This document shows positions 24,813-34,344 of a DNA stretch of 64,000 nucleotides, in pieces. The notes under the pieces were generated by a model, which ran no database searches, was not told where the DNA came from, and was given only the letters and a program-made list of their open reading frames with translations. Positions within the stretch are counted from its first letter, which is position 1. Every line of letters begins with the position of its first letter. The position numbers were made by a program, and so were the translations under genes. This DNA comes from Flavobacterium celericrescens (lineage in GTDB: Bacteria > Bacteroidota > Bacteroidia > Flavobacteriales > Flavobacteriaceae), in assembly GCF_011392075.1 (NCBI RefSeq), contig NZ_JAAJBV010000003.1, positions 186,001 to 250,000 on the forward strand, read 5' to 3'.

Positions 24813-25475
24813 ATGTCATCACATCACATTGTACGAGACGATCAAGAACCCGCTTTAATTATTGCTAATGGAGCTTCGTGCAGTGAAGAATTAATGGGAC
24901 AATTATTAGAATGGTCACCATTAGTAATTGTATTAGATTCTGCCATTGAACGAGTTTTTGAATTAGGTATTAAGGTTGATGTTTTGTTAGGAGATTTCGA
25001 CAGAGGTTTTAATCCAGAATATTATTTAGAACAACAATATCCTTTAACAATTGTTAGAACACCAAATCAAGATAAAACCGATTTAGAAAAAGCCTTTGAT
25101 TACCTAATCGAAAAAGGACATAAAGCAGTAAATGTCATTTGGGCAACCGGAAAAAGAGCTGATCATACCATAACTAATATTACCAATATCGTTAGCTATC
25201 GTAACCAATTAAAAATTGTTATTTTAGACGATCATTCGAAGGTATTTTTATTACCAAATAAATACGACAAATGGTACACAGCAAACACTACTTTGTCATT
25301 AATTCCAATTGGAAAAGTTAGTGGAATAACAACAAAAAATCTTTTCTATTCCTTAAATAACGAAGAATTAACCATTGGATATCGAACAGGAAGTAGTAAT
25401 CACGTTATAGAAGATGGAGTCGTAAGTATTTCACACCAAGAAGGGGATTTATTATTAATGGAATGCTGGGACTAA
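24813..25475 (+). CDS. Thiamine diphosphokinase
   Basis: 220-aa enzyme making thiamine diphosphate from thiamine and ATP. Typical motifs are LIIANGASCSEELM at the start, VDVLLGDFDRG (about 68-78; the usual GDFDS), TPNQDKTDLEKAFDYL (about 94-109), ATGKRADHTITNI and the C-terminal GSSNHV. The product is the cofactor of the E1 dehydrogenase encoded in this window. It lies 30 bp after the DUF4249 gene and could be on the same transcript. Confidence 0.88.
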   Translation: MSSHHIVRDDQEPALIIANGASCSEELMGQLLEWSPLVIVLDSAIERVFELGIKVDVLLGDFDRGFNPEYYLEQQYPLTIVRTPNQDKTDLEKAFDYLIEKGHKAVNVIWATGKRADHTITNITNIVSYRNQLKIVILDDHSKVFLLPNKYDKWYTANTTLSLIPIGKVSGITTKNLFYSLNNEELTIGYRTGSSNHVIEDGVVSISHQEGDLLLMECWD

Positions 25476-25486
25476 TCGTGAAATAG

Positions 25487-25518
25487 TTTGCTGAAATAAA
25501 GTAAATTCCTTACATTTG
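25487..25518 (+). promoter_or_regulatory. Promoter of rlmF
   Basis: TTTG at 25487-25490, 20 bp, then TACATTTG at 25511-25518, 18 nt before the ATG. Confidence 0.6.
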
Positions 25519-25536
25519 ATATAGAGCAAAGAACAA

Positions 25537-26487
25537 ATGAAGAGCAAACCTATTGTAACTGAAAAAACAAATTTACATCCAAGAAATCCGCATCGATTTA
25601 GATATAATTTTGAAAAGCTTATTAATGTATTACCAGAATTAAAATTTTTCATTATTTCCAATGAAAATAATTCAGAGCCAACAATTGATTTTAGTAATTC
25701 AGAAGCTGTAAAAGCCTTAAATAAAGCACTATTAATTTCGGAATATAACATTCAAGATTGGGATATTCCTAAAAACTATTTGTGTCCTCCAATTCCAGGC
25801 AGAGCTGATTATATACACTATCTAGCAGATTTATTAGCAGATTCTAATAACGGAATTATTCCAAAAGGAGAACATATCTTAGGTTTAGACATCGGTATTG
25901 GAGCAAATTGCATCTATCCTATTCTTGGGAATTCAAGTTACAATTGGAGTTTTGTAGGAGCAGATATTGACGAAAATGCAATTCAGAATTGTAAAAAAAT
26001 CATCGGTCAAAATCCGAAATTAATTGAAACAATTAGCCTACAATTGCAAACTGAACCACGTTATATTTTTAAAAACATCATTCTTCCAGAAGACAAATTC
26101 ACTTTCACGATTTGTAATCCTCCTTTTCATTCTTCGGAAGAAGCCGCTTCAAAAGCTAATACAAGGAAAGTAAACAATCTTGTAACAAATGAAAAAAAGT
26201 TAAACTTTGGCGGTCAAAATGCTGAATTATGGTGCACTGGAGGAGAAATTGGATTCATTACACAAATGATTTATGAAAGTGTCAAATACCCTCTGCAATG
26301 TTTTTGGTTTACCACATTGGTTTCAAAAAAAGACAATCTGAAAACAATTTATAAAACATTAAATAAAGTAGGTGCTGTTACCATTAAAACCGTCGAAATG
26401 GCACAAGGTCAAAAACGAAGTAGATTTGTTGCTTGGACTTTTTTAAGCCAAAAACAGCAAAACGAATGGAACTTAAACAACGATTAA
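25537..26487 (+). CDS. rlmF: 23S rRNA (adenine1618-N6)-methyltransferase
   Basis: 316-aa methyltransferase with the family opening LHPRNPHRFRYNFEKLINVLPEL, the SAM-binding segment ILGLDIGIGANCIYPILG (about 111-128), and the catalytic motif NPPFHSSEEAA (about 195-205), the NPPF form expected of adenine-N6 methyltransferases. It acts on 23S rRNA in the cytosol. It is a single gene with its own promoter and a bidirectional terminator. Confidence 0.93.
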   Translation: MKSKPIVTEKTNLHPRNPHRFRYNFEKLINVLPELKFFIISNENNSEPTIDFSNSEAVKALNKALLISEYNIQDWDIPKNYLCPPIPGRADYIHYLADLLADSNNGIIPKGEHILGLDIGIGANCIYPILGNSSYNWSFVGADIDENAIQNCKKIIGQNPKLIETISLQLQTEPRYIFKNIILPEDKFTFTICNPPFHSSEEAASKANTRKVNNLVTNEKKLNFGGQNAELWCTGGEIGFITQMIYESVKYPLQCFWFTTLVSKKDNLKTIYKTLNKVGAVTIKTVEMAQGQKRSRFVAWTFLSQKQQNEWNLNND

Positions 26488-26520
26488 ATAAAAAGCCAGA
26501 AATTAATTTCTGGCTTTTCT
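26488..26520. terminator. Bidirectional terminator between rlmF and the M28 peptidase gene
   Basis: Long stem AAAGCCAGAAATT/AATTTCTGGCTTT with minimal loop; flanking A and T residues on both sides. Confidence 0.8.
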
Positions 26521-26523
26521 ATT

Positions 26524-27702
26524 TTATTGAATAACAATTTTCTTTCGAATTGTTTTCGTTTTTGTTTCTAAATTTGCTAGATATATACCTTTAGGCAAAT
26601 TATTAACACCTACTTTTTCAATTTGACTAGTTGATGAAACACTTTTTTCTAAAACAACTTTTCCATTAATATCAATTAAATAAAATCTACAACTTTCGTC
26701 TGTTAATGTACCCATATTGACATTAAAAAAATCATTTGTAGGATTTGGAAAAAAACTAACTTGAAAATCTTCATTATAACTATTTTCACTTAATGTTGTT
26801 GAAGCTACAGCAAAATGCAACATGGCACCGGTAGCAGCTTTAGCCACATTAAACACATAAACTGGATCCATATTAATTAACAAATCTGTTGCAGAATGAC
26901 CATGTGTTGTTTCATTAGTTTCATAAAACCCTGTAATTACTTCATTATTATCTTCAAATGGCATATAATCAGAAGCATATGCATAAGATAAAAGTGTATT
27001 TAAAGGAGAATATAATCCAACACAAGTAATCAATTCATTTGTTTTTGTGGTTGATGCTGCATTATTTGTACTCGGATTTCCTGTATCTCTCTCACAAGTA
27101 ATCGTATTATTTGTCATTCCTGCTACACCTCCAACTTGATCAATATTAAAAACTAATTTAATATTCAATTTTGGAGTTGTCGAATTTACTACAGAACTTA
27201 CATAATGTTGACTTCCTATTAAACCATCTTCTTCACCACTAAAATTAATAAACTTTACTGAATACTCAGTTGGTACACTTTGTAATAATCTAGCCACTTC
27301 TAAAATAGTTGACACACCACTTCCATTATCATTAGTTCCACTACCATTCAACGAATCATAGTGACCACAAATAATTACATAAGTATTTGGATAAACTGTT
27401 CCTACTTTAGTAACTATCAAATTTTTACACGTGTAAGCTCCATTTGTGAATGGATCTTCAACTATTTGACTTGCTGTATAACCATAACTTAAATATTTGC
27501 TTTTTAACCAATTTAAGGTATTGTCAAGTGCTACTGTACCTCTACGTTTAACACCTAAAGCTTCAAACTCTGTTAAATTAGTAGTTATATTTGTTTGTGA
27601 TGTTTGTGCAACAATATTTGCATACGATTGAATAAAAGTTTGTGAAAAAGAATAATTCACAAACACAAGAAATGCTATAACAAAGCCTTTTGCTAATTTC
27701 AT
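26524..27702 (-). CDS. Secreted M28 family peptidase with T9SS sorting domain
   Basis: 392-aa zinc peptidase exported by Sec (signal peptide about 1-20) and then by the type IX system. The metal ligands are visible: HYDSLNGSGTNDNGSG (His and Asp, about 133-148), FSGEEDGLIGSQHY (Glu pair), FNIDQVG (Asp) and HGHSATD (His). The last 75 residues are a type A sorting domain (FFPNPTNDFFNVN ... KIVIQ) that is cleaved after secretion. It is expected as an aminopeptidase on the cell surface or outside it. Confidence 0.92.
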   Translation of the reverse strand: MKLAKGFVIAFLVFVNYSFSQTFIQSYANIVAQTSQTNITTNLTEFEALGVKRRGTVALDNTLNWLKSKYLSYGYTASQIVEDPFTNGAYTCKNLIVTKVGTVYPNTYVIICGHYDSLNGSGTNDNGSGVSTILEVARLLQSVPTEYSVKFINFSGEEDGLIGSQHYVSSVVNSTTPKLNIKLVFNIDQVGGVAGMTNNTITCERDTGNPSTNNAASTTKTNELITCVGLYSPLNTLLSYAYASDYMPFEDNNEVITGFYETNETTHGHSATDLLINMDPVYVFNVAKAATGAMLHFAVASTTLSENSYNEDFQVSFFPNPTNDFFNVNMGTLTDESCRFYLIDINGKVVLEKSVSSTSQIEKVGVNNLPKGIYLANLETKTKTIRKKIVIQ

Positions 27703-27778
27703 ATGTTAAATTTTAATAGTTTTGGGACAACTAGATAGACAAATATATAAATTCTTCTTTTAAAAAGGAACTTCTTAT

Positions 27779-27786
27779 TAACTTTG
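27779..27786 (+). promoter_or_regulatory. -7 promoter box TAACTTTG for uvrB
   Basis: Exact TAnnTTTG match about 35 nt before the ATG, inside a stretch with several ACTTTG-like copies. Confidence 0.5.
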
Positions 27787-27821
27787 TAACTTTACATTTT
27801 TCAACTTTGCTCGCTAAATAA

Positions 27822-29810
27822 ATGAAATTCCAAGTCGTATCCGATTATAAACCAACAGGTGACCAACCACAAGCTATTGAAAAACTTTCAAAAGGCATTT
27901 TGAATGGTGAAAAATATCAAACTTTATTAGGTGTTACGGGTTCTGGAAAAACATTTACAGTAGCAAATGTGGTACAAGAAGTGCAAAAACCTACTTTAGT
28001 TTTAGCACATAACAAAACACTTGCAGCACAGTTATATTCTGAATTCAAGCAGTTTTTTCCAAATAATTCGGTGCAATATTTCGTTTCTTACTACGATTAT
28101 TATCAGCCAGAAGCTTTTATTCCAGTTACTGGAACTTATATTGAAAAGGATTTATCGATTAATGATGAATTAGAAAAACTACGTTTAAGCACTACTTCCG
28201 CCCTACTTTCAGGTCGAAGAGATATTATTGTGATTTCTTCTGTTTCTTGTTTATACGGAATTGGAAATCCAGTTGAGTTTCAGAAAAACGTAATCAATTT
28301 AGAAACTAATCAGCAAATTTCTCGAACCAAATTACTGCATCAATTAGTTCAAAGTTTATATTCAAGAACTGAAGCCGAATTTGCACCTGGAAACTTCAGA
28401 ATTAAAGGCGACATTGTGGAAATTTTTCCAAGCTATGGAGATGAACCTTTCCGAATTCACTTTTTTGGAGATGAAATTGAAGAAATTGAAGCTTTTGATG
28501 TACGAACAGCTCAGGTTTTAGAGCGTTATGAAAAACTAACTGTTTATCCTGCAAATATGTTTGTGACTTCGCCTGATGTGTTGCAAAACGCCATTTGGGC
28601 TATCCAACAAGATTTGGTTAAACAAGTAGATTATTTCAAAGAAATAGGAAAACATTTAGAAGCCAAACGATTAGAAGAACGAACCAATTTCGATTTAGAA
28701 ATGATTCGCGAATTGGGTTATTGTTCTGGAATTGAAAACTATTCTCGCTATTTAGATGGAAGAGAACCCGGCACTCGCCCATTTTGTTTATTAGATTATT
28801 TTCCAGATGACTTTTTAATGGTAGTTGATGAAAGTCACGTTACCATTTCGCAAGTACATGCTATGTATGGTGGCGATAGAAGTCGTAAAGAAAACTTGGT
28901 AGAATATGGTTTTAGATTACCAGCGGCAATGGATAATCGTCCGTTAAAGTTTGAAGAATTTGAAGCACTACAAAACCAAGTAGTTTATGTTTCGGCAACT
29001 CCTGCTGATTACGAATTGCAAAAATCGGAAGGAGTTTATGTAGAACAAGTTATTCGCCCAACAGGTTTACTTGACCCTATTATTGAAGTGCGACCAAGTG
29101 CCAACCAAATTGATGATTTAATTGAAGAAATTCAGTTGCGATGTGAAGCTGACGAACGTGTTTTAGTTACTACTTTAACCAAAAGAATGGCAGAAGAATT
29201 AGCTAAATATTTAACCAAAGTAGCGATTCGCTGTCGTTATATTCATTCCGATGTAGATACTTTGGAACGAGTTGAAATCATGCAAGATTTACGAAAAGGA
29301 ATTTTTGATGTGCTTATTGGTGTCAATTTACTTCGTGAAGGTTTGGATTTACCCGAAGTTTCGTTAGTTGCTATTTTAGATGCAGATAAAGAAGGTTTTT
29401 TACGAAGCCATCGATCATTAACACAAACTGTTGGTCGTGCTGCTCGTAATGTAAACGGAAAAGCAATCATGTATGCAGATAAAATTACCGCTTCAATGCA
29501 AAAAACCATTGATGAAACCACTTATCGAAGAGAAAAACAAACTCGTTACAATACTGAAAATAACTTACAACCTAAAGCCTTAAATAAAAGTTTAGGAAGC
29601 GCATTAAGTGGAAATTCTGTTTCAACTGGTTATTTTGAAAAAGAAGCTTTAAAAGCAGCTGAACCAGAAAGTTTATATTTAAGTAAGCCTGAAATCGAGA
29701 AAAAAATCAGAGATTTACGCAAAATGATGGAAAAAGCGGCTAAAGAATTGGACTTCATGCAAGCTGCAAAATTGCGTGATGAAATTAAAATATTACAAGA
29801 TAAATTATAA
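27822..29810 (+). CDS. uvrB: Excinuclease ABC subunit B
   Basis: Nucleotide excision repair helicase-like subunit of 662 aa. Walker A is LLGVTGSGKTFT (about 35-46), the beta-hairpin is FVSYYDYYQPEAFIP, the DEAD-like motif is VVDESHVTI, and the helicase C-terminal domain has LREGLDLPEVSLVAILDADKEGFLRS and QTVGRAARN. The UVR motif that contacts UvrC lies at the end (KMMEKAAKELDFMQAAKLRDEI). uvrA is 7 kb away on the same strand, in a separate unit. Confidence 0.98.
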   Translation: MKFQVVSDYKPTGDQPQAIEKLSKGILNGEKYQTLLGVTGSGKTFTVANVVQEVQKPTLVLAHNKTLAAQLYSEFKQFFPNNSVQYFVSYYDYYQPEAFIPVTGTYIEKDLSINDELEKLRLSTTSALLSGRRDIIVISSVSCLYGIGNPVEFQKNVINLETNQQISRTKLLHQLVQSLYSRTEAEFAPGNFRIKGDIVEIFPSYGDEPFRIHFFGDEIEEIEAFDVRTAQVLERYEKLTVYPANMFVTSPDVLQNAIWAIQQDLVKQVDYFKEIGKHLEAKRLEERTNFDLEMIRELGYCSGIENYSRYLDGREPGTRPFCLLDYFPDDFLMVVDESHVTISQVHAMYGGDRSRKENLVEYGFRLPAAMDNRPLKFEEFEALQNQVVYVSATPADYELQKSEGVYVEQVIRPTGLLDPIIEVRPSANQIDDLIEEIQLRCEADERVLVTTLTKRMAEELAKYLTKVAIRCRYIHSDVDTLERVEIMQDLRKGIFDVLIGVNLLREGLDLPEVSLVAILDADKEGFLRSHRSLTQTVGRAARNVNGKAIMYADKITASMQKTIDETTYRREKQTRYNTENNLQPKALNKSLGSALSGNSVSTGYFEKEALKAAEPESLYLSKPEIEKKIRDLRKMMEKAAKELDFMQAAKLRDEIKILQDKL

Positions 29811-29814
29811 AAAA

Positions 29815-31182
29815 ATGAAAAACTACAAAAAATTATTTTCAATCTTTCTTACTACCTTATTTATAGTTTCTTGTTCAAAAGATGACTCTATACCAACAGT
29901 TGAAGAACCTACTGGATATACACAATATGGTACACCTTTTTCGCAAGTTCCAGCCACAGAAGATATGATTGTTTACGAGGTAAATATTCGGTCATTTAGT
30001 GCAAACGGAGATCTCCAAAGTGTTATTAATCGATTAGACAATATTAAATCATTAGGAGTAAATACAATATGGTTAATGCCAATTTATCCCGTAGGAGCTG
30101 TCAATTCAGTTAATTCGCCTTATTGCGTAAAAAATTATAAAGAAGTAGCTACAGAATATGGAAATTTAACAACGCTGAGAAACTTAACAACTCAAGCGCA
30201 TCAAAAAGGAATGACTGTAATTTTGGATTGGGTCGCAAATCATACTTCTTGGGATAATCCATGGATAACTACCCATTCAGATTGGTATACTAAAAATTCA
30301 TCAGGACAAATTATTCATCCAGCAGGAACCAATTGGACAGATGTTGCGGATTTAAATTTCGGGAATCAAGAGATGCGATTAGCCATGATTGATGCAATGA
30401 AATACTGGGTTTTAGAAGCCAACATTGATGGATTTCGCTGTGATTATGCTGATGGTGTTCCTTTTGATTTTTGGCAACAAGCAATTACGAATTTAAACAC
30501 TATTCCTAATAGAGATTTAATCTTCTTAGCAGAAGGAAATAGAAATGATCATTTTACGGCTGGATTTGATATGAATTACGCATGGGATTTTTATGCAAAA
30601 TCTAAAGCTATTTGGAACGGAGAAAGTGCAGCTAATTTATATACTACAAATACAACAGAATATACTAATGTCCCTTCTGGAAAGCACAAAATAAGATTTA
30701 CTACTAATCACGATGAATCAGCATGGGACGCAACTCCAATGACTTTATTTAATGGAAAAAATGGTGCTTTAGCAGCTTCTGTAGCAACAATCTTTATGAA
30801 TGGAGTTCCATTGTTTTATACGGGTCAGGAAGTTGGAAGATTAAATACTGTTTCCTTCTTTAACAGCACACCTATTGATTGGAATACAAACCCAGATATG
30901 CTGTTGGCTTATCAAAACATGATGACTTTCTATAAAAATTCAAATGCTTCAAAAAAAGGAATGATAACTACATACCCTTCAAATGATATTCTTTGTTTTC
31001 AAAAAGTATATAACAGTGAAAATGTTTTAATATTTGTAAATACTAGAAACACTCCAATAACGTTTTTGTTGCCAACTGGATTACAAAATACAAATTGGAA
31101 TGAAGCTATGACTAATGGAACCTATTCGTTAAGTACGTCAATAAATTTGAGTGCTTACCAATATTTAATTTTAAAAAACTAA
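29815..31182 (+). CDS. Alpha-amylase family (GH13) lipoprotein
   Basis: 455 aa from ATG 29815, 4 bp after the uvrB stop; the frame also runs back into uvrB but the lipoprotein signal (FLTTLFIVSC) fixes this start. The GH13 regions are present: LDWVANHTS (region I), IDGFRCDYADG with the nucleophile Asp (region II), LIFLAEGN with the acid/base Glu (region III) and TTNHDES (region IV). It should be an envelope-attached glucan hydrolase. No SusC/D genes are nearby. Tight placement after uvrB suggests they share a transcript. Confidence 0.9.
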   Translation: MKNYKKLFSIFLTTLFIVSCSKDDSIPTVEEPTGYTQYGTPFSQVPATEDMIVYEVNIRSFSANGDLQSVINRLDNIKSLGVNTIWLMPIYPVGAVNSVNSPYCVKNYKEVATEYGNLTTLRNLTTQAHQKGMTVILDWVANHTSWDNPWITTHSDWYTKNSSGQIIHPAGTNWTDVADLNFGNQEMRLAMIDAMKYWVLEANIDGFRCDYADGVPFDFWQQAITNLNTIPNRDLIFLAEGNRNDHFTAGFDMNYAWDFYAKSKAIWNGESAANLYTTNTTEYTNVPSGKHKIRFTTNHDESAWDATPMTLFNGKNGALAASVATIFMNGVPLFYTGQEVGRLNTVSFFNSTPIDWNTNPDMLLAYQNMMTFYKNSNASKKGMITTYPSNDILCFQKVYNSENVLIFVNTRNTPITFLLPTGLQNTNWNEAMTNGTYSLSTSINLSAYQYLILKN

Positions 31183-31194
31183 TATATTAAAATA

Positions 31195-31665
31195 ATGAAA
31201 AATATTAACAACATACTAAAGCTAGAAGACGAAGTAGCAATCATAGAAGCAATTGGCGAAATCATTTGGCAGAAAAAAGAAGAAACAGAAGAATTTTCAG
31301 ATTTAACAGATGCCGAAAAAGTATTCGTTTTTATCGATATTTTTGAAGGCGCAATGGGTGAAGGAGGATTTCAATTTTTTTTCAATTCTGAATCTGGAAA
31401 TTTTGTAGAAGAAATTATTACTTCATATCAAGAAATTAATGCTCCAAAAACTGCAGAATTAATTGCAAATGCAGTGAAAATTTTTCCAAATAAATACAGT
31501 ATTGATATGGAAGAAAGACAACACTTGATTGCTAAAGCCGATGAAGAAACACTCTCTGGTTGGGAAGATTTAGATGAAATTTTCTTTACTAACGAAACCG
31601 AAGAAGATGTTGTAACCTTAATTGTAGAATATATTAAAACGAATGAATCTCAATTTGGAAACTAA
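31195..31665 (+). CDS. DUF4375 (DMP19-like) family protein
   Basis: 156-aa acidic cytosolic protein with the family core GEGGFQFFFNSESGNFVEEII and YQEINAPKTAELIANAVKIFP. The distant relative DMP19 of Neisseria is a DNA-mimic protein; the strongly acidic composition here fits that idea but does not prove it. It lies 12 bp after the GH13 gene. Confidence 0.75.
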   Translation: MKNINNILKLEDEVAIIEAIGEIIWQKKEETEEFSDLTDAEKVFVFIDIFEGAMGEGGFQFFFNSESGNFVEEIITSYQEINAPKTAELIANAVKIFPNKYSIDMEERQHLIAKADEETLSGWEDLDEIFFTNETEEDVVTLIVEYIKTNESQFGN

Positions 31666-31692
31666 TATTAATCAAAAATCAAAATATAAATC

Positions 31693-32127
31693 ATGGCAAC
31701 AGTAAACGTTTATCTTACCTTTAATGGTAACACAGAAGAAGCTTTTAACTTTTATAAATCAGTATTTGGTGGCGAGTTTAGTTATATCGGAAGATTCAAA
31801 GATATGCCAGCTGACGAAAACTGTCCACCTCCTAGTGAAGCTGAAGCAAATCGTATTATGCACGTAAGTTTACCTATAAGTAAAGAAACTATTTTAATGG
31901 CTAGTGATAGTACTTCATTTAGTGGTGATGTTACTTTTGGAAACAACTTTTCAGTATCGATAAATACGGATAGTAAAGAAGAAGCAGATAAATTATTCAA
32001 CGGTCTTTCGGCTGGTGGTAATATAATCATGCCTATGGAAAAAACATTTTGGGGTGCTTATTTTGGAATGTTTACCGATAAATTTGGTGTGAATTGGATG
32101 GTAAATTTTGATGAAATGCCAAAATAA
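31693..32127 (+). CDS. VOC family (PhnB-like / glyoxalase-fold) protein
   Basis: 144-aa vicinal-oxygen-chelate protein. VNVYLTFNGNTEEAFNFYKSVFGGEFS at the start, and NNFSVSINTDSKEEADKLFNGLSAGG with KTFWGAYFGMFTDKFGVNWMVNF at the end, are the usual PhnB/YdfO-type landmarks. The role is unknown. It closes the rightward group starting at uvrB or at the GH13 gene. Confidence 0.85.
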   Translation: MATVNVYLTFNGNTEEAFNFYKSVFGGEFSYIGRFKDMPADENCPPPSEAEANRIMHVSLPISKETILMASDSTSFSGDVTFGNNFSVSINTDSKEEADKLFNGLSAGGNIIMPMEKTFWGAYFGMFTDKFGVNWMVNFDEMPK

Positions 32128-32128
32128 T

Positions 32129-32159
32129 AAAAAAGCCTAACAAATGTTAGGCTTTTTTA
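32129..32159. terminator. Bidirectional terminator between the VOC gene and glmM
   Basis: Stem AAGCCTAACA/TGTTAGGCTT with A- and T-runs at the two sides. Confidence 0.85.
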
Positions 32160-32162
32160 TAT

Positions 32163-33560
32163 TTATATTCCAGCAATTTCTTTTAATTCCTTAACAAATC
32201 GTTCTGCTAAAACATCAGCTTCAATTTGTGTTGGTGCTTCTGTGTAAATTCTAATAATTGGTTCTGTATTGGATTTTCTTAAATGCACCCATTCTGTAGG
32301 AAAATCAATTTTCACACCGTCAATAGTCGTAATATTTTCTGATTTGTATTTTTCGGTTAACGTAGCCAAAACATTATCTACATCAATTTGAGGTGTTAAC
32401 TCAATTTTGTTTTTACTCATGTAATATTGCGGATACGACGCTCTAATTTCGGCAACGGTTTTATCTTGATTCGCTAAATAAGTTAAAAACAAAGCTACAC
32501 CTACCATACTATCTCTTCCATAATGTGATGATGGATAAATGATTCCTCCATTTCCTTCACCACCAATTATAGCATTGGTTTTCTTCATTAATTCCACCAC
32601 GTTTACTTCGCCAACAGCACTTGCTTGATAAGTTCCACCATGTTTTTCTGTTATATCGCGTAAAGCACGGGAAGACGACATATTGGAAACTGTATTTCCT
32701 GGAGTTTTCGATAAAACATAATCAGCAACAGCTACTAAAGTGTATTCTTCACCAAACATTTCACCATCATTTGAAATGAATGCTAATCTATCAACATCTG
32801 GGTCAACTACAATTCCAAAATCGGCTTTTTCTTCTACAACTAATTTGCAAATATCACCTAAGTGTTCTTTTAAAGGTTCTGGATTGTGTGGAAAATGACC
32901 ATTTGGCTCGCAATACAATTTTACCACTTCAACTCCCATTTGTTCCAATAAGTTTGGAATAATAATTCCACCAGATGAATTCACACCATCAACTACTACT
33001 TTGAATTTCTTAGTTTTTACCAAGTCAGCATCAACCAAAGGCAATTCTAACACTTCATCAATGTGAATATCCATGTAAGCATTGTTTTCAATGACTTCGC
33101 CTAAACTATCAACATCCGAAAAATCAAAAGCTTCATTCTCGGCAATTTCTAAAATTAATTCACCTTCTTTTCCACTTAAAAATTCACCTTTTTCGTTCAA
33201 TAATTTTAGTGCATTCCATTGTTTTGGATTGTGAGAAGCTGTTAAAATAATTCCTCCATCGGCTTTTTCAAGCGGAACAGCAATTTCAACTGTTGGCGTT
33301 GTTGATAATCCCAAATCAATTACGTCAATTCCTAAGCCTATCAAGGTATTCATCACTAAATTGTGAATCATTGGTCCCGAAATTCGTGCATCTCTTCCAA
33401 TAACAACTTTCAATCGTACATTACCTTTTGAGGCGTGTCTTATCTTTAAAAACGAACCATAAGCCGATGCAAATTTTACAGCATCAACTGGCGTTAAATT
33501 GTCTCCTACTGCCCCACCAATTGTGCCACGAATTCCTGATATAGATTTTATTAATGTCAT
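32163..33560 (-). CDS. glmM: Phosphoglucosamine mutase
   Basis: Alpha-D-phosphohexomutase of 465 aa. The catalytic phosphoserine loop is LTASHNPKQWNALK (about 101-114), the metal loop is DPDVDRLAF (about 249-257), the sugar loop is GEGNGG and the phosphate-binding loop is RKSNTEPIIRIYTEA. It converts GlcN-6-P to GlcN-1-P for peptidoglycan. Phosphomannomutase activity is the main alternative, since Bacteroidota have several paralogues. Confidence 0.9.
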   Translation of the reverse strand: MTLIKSISGIRGTIGGAVGDNLTPVDAVKFASAYGSFLKIRHASKGNVRLKVVIGRDARISGPMIHNLVMNTLIGLGIDVIDLGLSTTPTVEIAVPLEKADGGIILTASHNPKQWNALKLLNEKGEFLSGKEGELILEIAENEAFDFSDVDSLGEVIENNAYMDIHIDEVLELPLVDADLVKTKKFKVVVDGVNSSGGIIIPNLLEQMGVEVVKLYCEPNGHFPHNPEPLKEHLGDICKLVVEEKADFGIVVDPDVDRLAFISNDGEMFGEEYTLVAVADYVLSKTPGNTVSNMSSSRALRDITEKHGGTYQASAVGEVNVVELMKKTNAIIGGEGNGGIIYPSSHYGRDSMVGVALFLTYLANQDKTVAEIRASYPQYYMSKNKIELTPQIDVDNVLATLTEKYKSENITTIDGVKIDFPTEWVHLRKSNTEPIIRIYTEAPTQIEADVLAERFVKELKEIAGI

Positions 33561-33747
33561 TTAATTTTAATTTAAAAGTTATAGGCTTAAAAAAGTCAAT
33601 GATAAACCAAATTGTTCTACAAATATAAAAAGTTAGAAATTGGAATTAGATAAAACTTGCAAAGATTTTTTATATATTTACGAGAGAAATTTCTGAAATA
33701 AAAGCCATTTAAACATCTAAAACATTAAAACCTCTAACCTTTTCGAT

Positions 33748-34344
33748 ATGAACTATCTGGCACATATTTATTTATCTGGAACTAACGATTTACTAAAAAT
33801 CGGGAATTTCATGGCAGATAGTATCAAAGGACACGATTACGAAAAGTTTGATGCTGCAATCAAAAAAGGCATTTTATTGCACCGTCACATTGATAGTTTT
33901 ACGGATATGCATCCGGTTTATAGGCAAAGTAAGCATCGTTTACATGAAAAATATGGTCATTATTCAGGTGTGATTATGGATATTTTATATGATCATTTTT
34001 TAGCAAAAAACTGGAGCAAGTTTTCTGATGAAAAATTAGAAGATTATGCCAACAATTTCTACCAATTATTGCAAGACAATTACGAAATTTTAACAGAAAG
34101 AATAAAAGGAATGATGCCCTATATGATTGCTAGGAATTGGTTTGTAAGTTATGCAACTATTGCTGGCTTGGAAATGATACTTTTTCAAATGGATTACAAA
34201 ACCAAACATAGAGCCAATATGCAAGAAGCCGTTGTGGAATTACAAGAATTTTATACCGAATTTGAATCGGAATTTTTTATTTTTTTCCAAGAATTAATGG
34301 TTTCATGCCAACAAAAAATCACTGAATTAAATGAAATTTTGTAA
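33748..34344 (+). CDS. acpH: Acyl carrier protein phosphodiesterase
   Basis: 198-aa all-alpha HD-like protein that removes the phosphopantetheine from holo-ACP. MNYLAHIYLSGTNDLLKIGNFMADSIKG, LLHRHIDSFTDMHPV and GHYSGVIMDILYDHFLAKNW carry the family's His/Asp motifs. Its end overlaps the start of alkD by 14 bp. Confidence 0.9.
   Translation: MNYLAHIYLSGTNDLLKIGNFMADSIKGHDYEKFDAAIKKGILLHRHIDSFTDMHPVYRQSKHRLHEKYGHYSGVIMDILYDHFLAKNWSKFSDEKLEDYANNFYQLLQDNYEILTERIKGMMPYMIARNWFVSYATIAGLEMILFQMDYKTKHRANMQEAVVELQEFYTEFESEFFIFFQELMVSCQQKITELNEIL

Noticed and set aside
31782..32030. Minus-strand frame inside the VOC gene
   Set aside because: It is a shadow frame; the plus-strand VOC protein accounts for the region.
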